From: Beaufortia kweichowensis | Lineage: Eukaryota > Chordata > Actinopteri > Cypriniformes > Gastromyzontidae | Direction: 5' to 3' | NCBI GenBank assembly: GCA_019155185.1 | Contig: CM032797.1 | Location: forward strand, 16,578,659 to 16,642,658 | DNA: 64,000 nt | Shown here: piece by piece, positions 49,435 through 60,439 of the stretch | Numbering within the stretch: the first letter of the stretch is position 1 | Layout: every line of letters begins with the position of its first letter | Position numbers and translations under genes: made by a program | Notes under the pieces: generated by a model | What the model saw: only the letters and a program-made list of their open reading frames with translations | Database searches by the model: none | What the model was told of the DNA's origin: nothing

Positions 49435-52400
49435 TCATAAAGGAACATCCAGCAGCTTTTTGTGTAGGTACTGCTTCACTTCCTCTATCCCATTCAGCTT
49501 CTCTAACTCCAGATAGGGCAGCTGCAAAGAACAGCATAAGAGCATAAGAGCATTTCTTCACCAATAAAACACTTACAAAATGACCATGATTATAGTTTTT
49601 GAACTTGTTTTGAATAGCAACATGATGTTTTTATTCCCTGAAGTACCTGAAGAATTCCATGTAAATACCAAAATAACAGTAAATACAAAATAACATCAAT
49701 AACAAAAATGTTAATCAAAGGTATTGCGATCTGTTAACATTACGGTTACTTTTTTGCAAGTGTTGTACATCAAGATCTTAATCTGCTACCTGACAAGGTA
49801 AAAGTAAACAATTTTCTGTATATTATAAAAGTGCAAAATACATGATTTGTTTTGTGTTTACCTGTAGTATGATGTAGCCTAGTAACTGGAGGTGGCGGTC
49901 TCTCATTGCCCTGGATCCAACCAGCACGTCAGAATTATGGCAATAATGCCATTTATCATTCACAGACATTATAACCCTGCATGTAAGGAAGAGCAGAAAA
50001 TTTTGCTGAAGGCGGTGCTCATTTCTCAATATTTTTACACTTTACATTAATGCATTCGGCAAATGCATTAAAAAGGGTCAAGAATACTGTTAATGCTAGA
50101 TTATGCTACAATGGCTTGACATTTATTACTTTAATGATGAATGTATGTGCTTTCGAAGCTTTGCCATTGTGAACCCCGTAAAAGTAGATAACATGAGTGC
50201 ATTTTAATATAAAATTTGTTTGTGTTTAACTGAAGAAAGGAGACATAAACGGCTGGAATGACACGAGGATGGATGAATAAATGATTTATGAGTTATAAAT
50301 GATGAATTATTAGTCTGCCCTGTGGACTGACCTTTTCACTTGCTCTCCTGTGCTGCGCTCAGCTTCAGGATTGTCAGTGTTGTGAAGCTGCAGTGGAGAA
50401 TTGGCCACAACATCACTCTCGCCACCCTCAGTGTACGGCACACCTTCATAAAACGTAGTGATCTCACAGTCCGGCCCTGCGTTTGCTCCTGTCGAGATGG
50501 CAGCACCCCCCTCATCCTCCAGGATTTTTCCAATGGAGAACTGGAAGAGGGAGTCTTGTGGGGCAACTGTGCCTGGAACAGAAGAACCTGCCTGGGTCAA
50601 GCAGTCTGATGGGCTACTAAGGGTGGAGCTGTCCTGGCTCTCTAAAGAATGCTCTTTGGCCAGTGTAGAGTAATAATCTGAAGTAGGGTAATATGGGTTG
50701 TAGTCCAGCGGTACCGTCGTTCCATTCGGGCCGACTCTCTGAGCGGCTGCTGTTGCTGGGCGTATATGAGCGGAGAGAAAGGCGGGTTCCTCACCCGCTC
50801 GTTTCTCGCCCCCTTCTTCCAGTGAAGGGGCGAAGGGAGCAAAGGTCTGAAAGTCAGAAGTGAGAGCTGCGACGGAAGCGGAACCTTCAGGAGATTTGAG
50901 GTTCAGTACTACACAGGGGGTCGAACCTCCTGCTAATGTCCCTGTTCTGATCGGGAGAACTCGGCCCGTGCTATCGATCCACAGCAGGAAATCTGCCATT
51001 AGAAAAGAAAGCGTGTTACATCTATGGTGAAACAAATGCCTGCTTTAGAAAAAGAAAATTACCTGTGTAATATCCTGGTGCGAGAACTTCATCTTGTTTG
51101 TAGCCGTGCTCGCCGACAAGCTGCCGGAGCGCCTCTGCAACCAGACCTTTATAACTAAAACACAAACATAACACTCACAGCTCATTGTTTTCCACTTAGA
51201 GAAAGAACTGGGTACCATATTAGCAGATGTTTCTCACCTGTATTTGCGGTTCACCTCATCTGCAGTTAACGCATGGTCAAACATGAGCACTTTATGTGTG
51301 TCTTGGAGGCGAGGTCCAGTGTAGTCCCTGTACTCCAACTCTACAGCTGCATCCAGCAGTGAAAGATAGCGACGTACGATCAGGGCATATGGGCTGTCTA
51401 TACAGCAAGACATGAAAGAGTGGGAAATAAAGAATCTTATAACGTTTGCACAATATTAATATACTAAATACTGCCATCAGCTGTAAAATATTGTAAACAG
51501 TGCACACTATGAAGAAATACTGTTAGTAAACGATACACATACAATGGGCAATTTAATCCAAATGTCAACCATAAAGTTTTTTCTAAAGGTTTCCATCATA
51601 CTGATAGCTCGGAGGTCAATATTTGGTGGTTTAAATACTCATGTGAGGTCTCTCTCAAGGTTTTTACAGCATTTTTATGTGATTTTTCATAGTCCATAAT
51701 CCTCATAAATGGGCATATAAAAAAACTATTTTATGTTCTTTGAAGAGTCATTTCTTCTCTATTTGAAGGGTATTTTTGCTTCTAGTTTGTGTATTTTAAT
51801 TCACGAAAATCCTACAAAGTATGTTCTTTTTATTCACATCCATAACCTATTTTTTAAAATAGAGAAATCATGTATAGACTGATATTTTTCTCATGTCTGG
51901 ACTCAACAGGGCTTTAGTAAAATATAAACAGATGGTTCAATATATTGGTAATAAATACATTCTGTCAGAATTTATATTTCAAGTTTTGACCAAAAAATAT
52001 CAAATTAATAACACTGAAATAGCCCTAATATAAAGGAATAAATCAGCCAGCAGAGGTCACTATTGCTATTGGTACATAGAATACTATTGCTAAAAAGAAA
52101 CCTTAAAAAAAGACAGAGGCTATGAACTATGAACCATTTGAAAACAAGACATTTTAAGGGCTGGCTATTTTAACATTTACAGAGATAAGAGTTTGCAGTA
52201 AAAACAGTATTAAGCAGTTTCAAACTCACTGGTGACGTTACTGATGAATGATGGTGAGAAGACGCGGTGCAGCACGAGCCCTGGAAAGTGACCCAGCTGA
52301 AACAGGGACATGAGGATGTTAACGGTGGCCAGCGGAGAGCTCAAAGCCTTTAACTCCAGCACCATCTCCAGCTTGGAAAAAAACTGAGCCTCGTTGGCAG

Positions 52401-54916
52401 GCCGATAACTCATACGACTGAATGGGAAAACTAGCTTCTGTATCACCTGGAGAGAACCACACATACTGAATTATTAAATATATACAGTACATTGCTCACA
52501 TGAAATTACCCTACTTGTATAACAATGGTCTTATACTACATTGTGTCATAATACATGCTGTCTGACCTTGCTATCCAGGTATTCACCCTTCTTGACCAAG
52601 AAGTCAGCGATTGTGTCCAGCAGGCGTGTCTCTCTGAGACGGTGGCGAGCGATATATTTGGCAACGAGGGCCATGGTGTAAGGTGTGATGCTATCAACTT
52701 TTTTAGGCAACTCCTCTGAAAAGATAAAAGCATGAGGAATAAAGTGCCACATAGAGTACTGAGACACACGGGCGGTTTTAATATTTACTAAATTGATTTT
52801 CAGGTAAACTGAAATCTGCAGTATTTTGCTGTATTTTGACGGTAGACATACCTGCAAGGCTGCTCACAAACTTCTCCTGTCTGTTCTGGTAGAAAAGATG
52901 AGAGCTGAAGATAAGCTCAAGGCTCTTGTTGCTGGCCTCCCTGGCACATGCTGACAGCATCTCATCCAGCAGAGCCATCTCATGGTCCCTGACGCTGCTG
53001 ACGCTGGCCAGCGTGTGCTTAACCAGCCGCAGGATCTTCCGGTTTACCACCAGCTGCTCCGGCGAGGCTCCGTCGGCCACCCTCAGCGCTCTCCACTTGG
53101 TGCGGTAGTAGGAGAGCAGGAGGAAGAGCGTCTGGGGATGACGCTCCCGCTCGATGTTCTTCTCTAGCCCAGCGAGACAAGACTCAATCAATGGGTGCTG
53201 GCTGGACGGATGGAGCTTCATGCTGCTGCTGAACACCATGGAGATGTCCTTCTGGTTAAACTGGGACAGGCGAGCTTGAGACTCTTCCTCCAGAACCTGC
53301 ACGATCTGAGAGTCACTGGGCAGCCCTGAGAAACACGGAGAACACACAAGATTATGAAAGTTTGACGGGTTTGATTCTTGAAATATTACATCTTAAAAAC
53401 TACAGCAACTAGATAAATTAAAATGACATGTCAAGAAATAACACCCGTATCCTGCTTTAAAAAAATAGTTTAGACAAATATAAAAATTCTCTCATCATTT
53501 ATTCATTCTCATATTATTTAAAATCTGAATGTGACTCTTTCTTCTGTGGAAAACAAAAGAAGATATTTTGATAAATGTCTCAGGGGTTTTGTGTCCATAC
53601 AATGCAAGTTAATAGGGGTCAGTGTTGTTTGGTTACCAACATTCTTCAAAATATCTACAAAAAGAATTGTATTACATATACAGGTTTCACAACCTCATAC
53701 AATTCAAGACTATACAAACTTTTTGTGATTTAAAAAATGTACATCACTGTACTTCTGTACAACGTGTACTAATGATTTTGGTATGAACACTTGTTTCGCT
53801 GTTCGTGAAAAGCAAAATGTATATCACAGTTATTGAAGTAAAACTGCAAAAAAATAATCATGATTAAAAATGTTTAAATATTAAATCCATAAATTTATAG
53901 CATCTAAAATATAAACTATAAATATATACTAATCAGTCTAAAAACAACTAGTAAACATTTCTAGTTTCTAATGTGATACTTAATGTTAAAAAATTACTTC
54001 CAGGTTTAAATTAGATTATAAATAGCAGACTTTTATTGAGGTCTAAGACATTTAGACTCCACAAGTAACTCTTGTTACTAAAAAAAATTCACATGTCCAT
54101 GTTATCTGTCTACTAAGTCACCTCATCCAACGATCTAAAGCTCAAGGACTCACCAAGAGCAGCCACAGCATAAAGGCAATTAACAATGCTGAAGTTGTCA
54201 AACTTGGAGCACTCATTGACAATAGCATCACAGAGCGTCTGAAAATCTTGATTGTCCAGAACCTGTCGTATGGCATTCTCCCCTGATCCTCCACCAGATG
54301 TAGGCAACGCTCCTTCACCCGCTCCACCCCCAGCCACCTGACCTCCAGCCTGCTGCAGAACCAGGAGCTGACCGATCTTCTGTAGAGCAATGGGGTAATG
54401 ATTGTGCGAGATCTTCCCCGGATTCTGCGTGACCCAGCGAAGAACTTCATCGACTGCGTGCGAGCGATCAATCAGCCGCTTCATGGTGAAAAAAGTGTCG
54501 TAGCTCATCTTTTCATGGATGAAGTTCCAGGTTTTCTTCTTGCTGGGGTGCAGATGCGCATGGGGTTGATAATGTGGAGGAGGGAGGTGGGTGACCTGCG
54601 GGTGCGTGTGGTAGTGTTGGTGGGTCTGAAAATGTGGCCGGTGGGTATCTAGACGAGCTTGATAGACGGGTGGGTAATTCTGAGGCTGATGGACATGAGG
54701 ATGATGGGGAGGGAGCGGATGATGGTGGTTCTCCAGCATGGGCGGCCCTCCTCCCATCAGGCCAATGCGGCGAGCCGGCTTGCCTCCACCACCACTGTAC
54801 ATGCGTGTGGTGTACATACTAGTGCGAGCACCTGGACTCAGTAGGCAAGAAGGTTGGTGGGGCAAGGAGAATCTCCTGCGGGTTAAGAGGCCAAAGAGAA
54901 CTGGCAGCCCCAGCAT
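49435..54916 (-). CDS. fastk: FAST kinase (FASTK), expanded teleost form
   Basis: Nine coding exons (54916-54154, 53325-52852, 52715-52567, 52446-52230, 51397-51238, 51154-51063, 50992-50332, 49976-49862, 49521-49435) close in frame at 905 aa; human FASTK is 549. The N-terminus (MLGLPVLFGLLTRRRFSL) fits a mitochondrial targeting sequence. Residues 63-125 are strikingly His/Pro-rich. The FAST domains follow, with MALVAKYIARHRLRET, SPLATVNILMSLFQLG, FSPSFISNVTNSPYALIVRRYLSLLD and GPRLQD closely matching the human protein. The C-terminal RAP domain begins DFLLWIDSTGRVLP and ends LVGSRAMRDRHLQLLGY, but one 661-base exon inserts about 190 low-complexity residues inside it. FASTK is a mitochondrial RNA-binding protein that stabilises ND6 mRNA. 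The upstream acceptor at 54958 supports an untranslated 5' exon. Confidence 0.93.
50225..50290. repeat. Half of the foldback element
   Basis: It has 'ctggaatgacacgaggatgg' followed by 'atgaataaatgat', the right end of the 9742-10110 family. It lies in a fastk intron. Confidence 0.45.
51635..52022. repeat. Dispersed repeat, copy 2
   Basis: It is collinear with 42055-42470 over most of its length, including 'actcatgtgaggtctctctc', 'ttcacatccataacc', 'tcatgtatagactgat', 'gctttagtaaaatataaaca', 'caatatattggtaataaata' and 'atatttcaagttttgacc'. It lies in a fastk intron and is non-coding. Confidence 0.65.
53480..53700. repeat. Foldback element copy
   Basis: It shares 'ctttcttctgtgg', 'aaacaaaagaagatattttg' and 'gtttggttaccaacattctt' with the 9742-10110 family. 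The distal arm is diverged. It lies in a fastk intron. Confidence 0.6.
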
Positions 54917-54958
54917 GGTATATGGGGTGGTCCGACAGTGAAGTTCAAGAGAAAACTC

Positions 54959-56330
54959 CTGCAAACAGAATTGATATTCTTTATTAAAAAACACTTTATA
55001 TTATAGACTGAGATTTATACAGATTCTACCTTATTATCAACTAAACCATTGTGAGATGCAACTCAAAGAAACTCATCTCCACACTAATGAATCAGGCAAG
55101 AGGTGCTCTAGAAATAGACGGTAACTTGAGAATTGTCAGGCTGATGTGCCCTTTCCATCACATGATGTGAGTTTCCCTAAGCTCACATCTGAATCACACC
55201 TCTTTTCTGAATTAAGCTACTTCTCATTACAAACAATAACATATTTATTTACAAAAAAAAGCCTCTGGGTCAACAAAAACTTTTTTAAAACAGCTATAAA
55301 AAACATGTGGCCAGAAGCAACCACAACTTCTAATGTAGGAAACATGGTCTCATGTTTATACATACAAGTGCATCTGCCACCAAAAGTGTCAAATCAGTGT
55401 TACAATGGCTCGACTAATCGCTATGGAAACACTGATGCCATCAGAGCATCCCATGTTAGCAATTCACCCATTCCTGAATGACTTTAACTTTTCCAGAGCA
55501 CCCAAAAGATAGAAATAACACTTATTCAACCTCATTCTTTGCCTTCCCTGTATATCAACAAAGGATTTATTTACATTTATATGTCAATTGTATGTCAAAG
55601 GTGACCAACATTTTTAAGCTCAGACTGTCAGTAACAAAAATTCTCCACTACAATTATGCTTATTTATCCATTTTAGAGCTTAATCAATCCTAGTACCTAT
55701 CCACTTAAATCTTTAAAAAATAAAGCTGCTCAGAAATTCTTCCTTAACACAATTGGAAATCTCATGAAAGCAATGTAAGTAAGGAAAAATGACTGTCACA
55801 AAATTTATTATGATTATGAGAGTAACATAAGGTAAATTATGAGAAAGTTACCAACTTGAGATAAACTATCCTTTAAAGTGTCAGTTAGCTCTCTGTACCT
55901 AAACAATGACAACTAAGACATCACTTTTAGCAATAGATATAAAACTAGAGCCTATACTTTCCGCAAATCCAAAATAAACTCTGGCATGATGTAATAATGT
56001 TGCTTACATGTTTATCTCAGAGGATGGCGAATGGATACATGTGCAGGCTCAGGAGCATCAATTCACAGGCACTGGAAACAGTATTGCGCCTAATAAAAAT
56101 AATCAGCTAGTTGTACTTAACAAAGTTGTGAAATTATAAAGTGTTTCTTAATAAACGCTTTACGGAGTCTGACATGTCGCAGAAGCAGGATTTACAGAGC
56201 ATCTAGCGAGGCCCCGGAAGAAGAGCAGAGCTGAGCGCTATCCAGGAAGCTATAATACCGATGATTTCACAGTATTTGCCTGCTAAATATTTATCTGGGT
56301 GACGAAGGCTTCAGTCTAGCTAATGTCGTC
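54959..56330 (-). other. Intron in the 5' UTR of fastk
   Basis: AT-rich sequence between the fastk coding exon 1 acceptor and the CpG-rich promoter block. I see no coding exon here on either strand. Confidence 0.45.
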
Positions 56331-56650
56331 CGTGAATAAAGCGCGATCCGTACAGAAAGCAGCTGGACATGATTTGATCGACATGCGCGTCCCCGTTTCC
56401 CAGCTGCTAAAGTCGCACAACGCTAAACAGTGTATTTAGCTGCCTGATCTGAACTATATTAGTCTACAGTCTGGATACACATTCATACATGAGACTCATC
56501 TCCCGTCACACGTCTGTCAGGGCCTGTAACCTCTGGCTGCACAGTCTTACACTACACTCCCCTCGCATTCCGCCAGTGGTCGTCCGCCGCCCCGGTGTCC
56601 GCCATGTTCCCGGAAGTCAACAGAGGCAAACCGGAAACACGTGTTTGTCG
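56330..56650 (-). promoter_or_regulatory. fastk CpG-rich promoter
   Basis: CpG density rises sharply here. A consensus ETS site CCGGAAGT lies at 56610-56617, next to a YY1-like GCCATGTT and a second CCGGAAA. The absence of a TATA box and these motifs fit a housekeeping promoter for the minus-strand gene. I could not fix the exact untranslated exon. Confidence 0.5.
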
Positions 56651-56659
56651 GATGTAGAC

Positions 56660-58262
56660 AGTTGGTCAAACACAAACCATAGACATAATCACTGCCCTTT
56701 TTTGTTAGAAAACACATTATGTTCGGTATAATGTTAGATTTTTTTTCATTAATATAATGTTTTCTTCACAAATGCAAATGTCTGAAAACGAAACCTTATT
56801 TTTCTGTTTTTAAAAGAGATTTTATTTATAATTACTTTCCATCATTGGAATGTATGAAAAGTAAAAAGGCCCAGAAACTTGTTGGAATTATAAGAGAAAT
56901 TGATTTATTTGAAGAGGAGTGAAATGACCCCTACTTACTCTTTTATTTATTTTATTTTATTTTTTCCTTTCTTTCTGTATTACACTTTATTTTACTGGTA
57001 CTTTGCATCTGTTTTGTCTGATATGTGCCTTGCTTATTTTCTGCGGGGTTTTTTTTACATTTAGTGCCATTGTTTATGTATATTACGTTCAATATAAAAA
57101 ACATAGACATACCGGTACACTGATCGAAACTGCATGCTGGCGGTAAAAGCCGCAAAAAACGTTGTTAAAGCGACAAGATTTTGGATCAAACGCAATGACA
57201 GTCTTTACAAACAATTGCAAACGTTTCCTTAAAAGTTTAATGTCATCTACCCGTCATGTCAGTAAAATGGATATAATAAACTAGCTTCAGTGTTTTTTTC
57301 TTGTTTATTAAACATATGTATACATGGCACATAAAAAAAACACTATATGTAAAAATTATGTTTGACAACAAAGAGAGAATAAATAATAAAGTTTTTATTT
57401 TATTTTTTTATTTTTTTATCAGCAGCATATACATGTCTATGATCAGCAAAGTCCGAAAAGCATCCCTATCAGCACCTACAATAAAAATGCATCTGTAAAC
57501 TCTGAAACTCCTTTTCAATAAAGAATAATAAAAACATTCAAAACTTGTCTGTAAATGAATTTTTGAGTAGATGGAAAAAGTCACACACATACATTCTCGA
57601 TACATTTACAAACATTTATTGAATTCATATCATTTATTTAATTAATTTGTGTTTGTTTAATATTTATGGAAAACTGCTTTGTGTAAAATCTAAAAACTTT
57701 AAAATTTAATTACAAGGAAGCAGAAAACTAACCTTAAAACACATGTATTTGTTTGTTTTGCACTAGGAATCTCGCATATATATAGTTATTTACCTACTAA
57801 ACTAGACTAAGCAAAATCTATAAGACTAAATTGACTAGGTAAATCTAAAATTTGAAATAAATCCAAATAGATCAGTGAGATGTGATGTGTGTGGAAAACA
57901 ATTATTGAACAGAAAGTACATTCTAATTGAGATTAAAAATTAAACAGATACATGTGTAATTGCACTCTTACAGAAGAATTGTACTGCAAATATAATTATA
58001 TATACATAATAATGTAATATATGAGTATATTCTAATTGTAGACTGTATTCACTGTAGAAATCAGATATAAGAAAGTGTTTTCTATTAAAGATTTATATTA
58101 CTATCCTTTTTAATACTGCAAGATCCTACATTCATTTGTAAATATGAACTGTTTGGTAAACAAGAGCTCTTCATTTGCTAATATTTCTGCTTTAGATGAC
58201 CACTTGCAAGAATTTCTTTACTTCTCAGACGCATCCAAGACATCCTTGTTCTTGCTCATTGT
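56660..58262. other. Intergenic and 3' UTR stretch, no further gene seen
   Basis: AT-rich sequence between fastk and the chemerin-like gene. A minus-strand AATAAA at 57620-57615 could end the chemerin-like transcript. No conserved frame is visible. Confidence 0.45.
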
Positions 58263-59101
58263 TTACTGGTCCTTTTTGTGCCAGCATATGTACTGCTCCA
58301 TGAAGATAAAGACATTTCAAATTGTGGTTTATCTGCAATTAGAATAGTTATAACACTTTAGTACAGAAATACTTTAAAGACGAAGCTTGGATTGTGATGG
58401 TGTTCTCTGGATGTATGAGGTTAACTAACATACCTTATCTATCTCTCTGAAGAGTACACAGGTCACTTGTGTCTGACCACACGCTACACAAGAAACCCAA
58501 GGCTGTGATGAAAACAAGTCAGCAGAGGTTTTTGTTTTTGGCAATGGCTCCTACTGACATTTACACAAGCACAGTATTTTTGTGAAAGCCAATACTTACT
58601 TGTTTTTTTGAAAATTTACAATTCGGTTGATGACCACTCACTTCCTTCCCACATAAGGTAGACTTTAATAACACATGGACCATCTGCTTTGATTTATCCT
58701 TCCATATATTCAAAGTTAAAAGTCAATGTTGTTTTGCAAGTTATACAGGTAAATAATTGAACCAAGCTAATATTTATGTAAGAACTGTTTAAATACTCTC
58801 GTACAGTAGTTTAAAGTTGATATATGTACAGAAAACAAATAATATTCACACAAATAAACTGGCACACAGAAATGATAAATGTGTCACTTAAATATGAATA
58901 AAACTCACAAGTGAAACTCACAGTGCTCAAGATAGAATCATAATCAATGTGTTTATCTCCGTAGTCCTTATTGGCTTGTTCTATTGCCTTGTCAACAATT
59001 TTTCTCACATTTTCATGTAGTTCCTCATATGACTGCCGTTTTTGTCCATCTGTTGATGCCAGCAATATTACTGCACTAAGAAACCAAAGTAAACCCCTCA
59101 T
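58263..59101 (-). CDS. rarres2: Chemerin (RARRES2)-like secreted cystatin-fold protein
   Basis: Four short exons join in phase 0: 59101-58922, 58698-58600, 58502-58434 and 58292-58263, giving 125 aa. The start MRGLLWFLSAVILLASTDG is a clear signal peptide. SYEELHENVRKIVDKAIEQ follows, matching the first helix of cystatin-fold proteins. The remaining exons supply six cysteines (TLC, PNC, VSC, VAC, VTC, YIC) in the order and approximate spacing of the six in chemerin. Chemerin is a secreted adipokine and chemoattractant. The protein stops seven residues after the sixth cysteine, so the C-terminal receptor-activating tail is absent unless exon 4 is spliced further at a weak GTAAAC. Human RARRES2 is also in 7q36, which supports the call. 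Exon 2 may instead start at 58683. Another cystatin-like secreted protein is the alternative. Confidence 0.6.
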
Positions 59102-59109
59102 CTTGCACA

Positions 59110-60015
59110 GAAAAACTGATCTGATGTGCTGGTCTGCTCCTTGATTTCATCCAGAACTAGTTCATGATTAACTCATTGCTTGTGCAAATATTGATGCGAG
59201 AATTAAAAAAATCTGGCAGTTGTTTTATTGTTTATAATTATATGCATTTATATGCAATTATATGTAAGGTTAGTAACATTTATAATTCCACTTAAGCAAA
59301 AATCTAATTGTCAGACATTTAATATTGTAAATAATTCTCAAGAATAAAAACAACCAGCTTGTTTGATTGTTTCATTACTTTTTTCTGTTCAAATGTACAA
59401 ATTAGAAGTTTACAAACATAACCCCAGGTACAAAATTCAACCTGAACACAAACATTGGCATACACAAGTTACTTTTAGCTTGTTTATTGGCTGCATATTA
59501 ACCTTCCCTTCTTTTAACATTTTATGTAAAGGGACATAGACATAGAAGCCTATTTCAACCAGTTGAAAAATCTTGCTTTGCTAAATCCTAATTATGATTG
59601 TGAAGATTAAGTCATAGTCATATATTAAGTCATGAAAAACAATGTTTTAAATATGATCTAATTTCATAAAGGGACTTTTATTCACACCCAACGCATATGT
59701 GAATTTTATCTTCATTTAACCAGTTTCTCGTCACATAATTTTCTACGACTTCCTAAGGGGACTTTATATCTCGTAATCATGACTTCGTATGTCAATCTCC
59801 ACGTTTTTTTGATTTACCAGAGCATGATTTTTTCCTTATGTGGCAGAAATAGGCTTCCATACACACAGCCACCTGATGCACTTAAAACTATATTTACAGT
59901 CGGTTTTTAACATCAATCTTTGACTGACCAATACTGCTCATTTCAATGCATTTTAACAAGCCTACAGACAATCATTTAAATATGGGAGTTTGTAGAGAGA
60001 AAAGATTAAACAGGA
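59110..60015. other. Intergenic stretch
   Basis: AT-rich sequence between the start of the chemerin-like gene and the poly(A) site of puf60. No exon, RNA gene or clear repeat is seen. Confidence 0.5.
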
Positions 60016-60439
60016 CCCAAATGTCATACATGAATTTATTGTTCTGGCAACTGAAACCAAAAGCATCATAACAGGCTAATAAGAATACTTTTAGGGGATA
60101 AAAGGGAAAAAAGACAAGGCAACTAAATTTTAACATTATCTGACGGGTGGAAGGGGCTTTGGAATAGTTCAACCAATTACCAAAAAAGGTGCGGGGAATC
60201 CAGTCATTCACATTAAGGAACAGCAACAATAAAAAAAATATTTATGAGCGTTTTTCTTGCCTCTGTCCCAGGATGGGATCATTAATAACATTAATATCAA
60301 CATCAATAAAAAATAATTACAAGTTATAAAGAGAAGCCAATGCCACTGGGAATAGTGGTTGGCAGCTGTGTCTGTAAGTGAGAAACAGAAATGAGGAGAG
60401 AAGTAAAGGTTATGAAGGGCAGAATGTATTGTTGACAGT

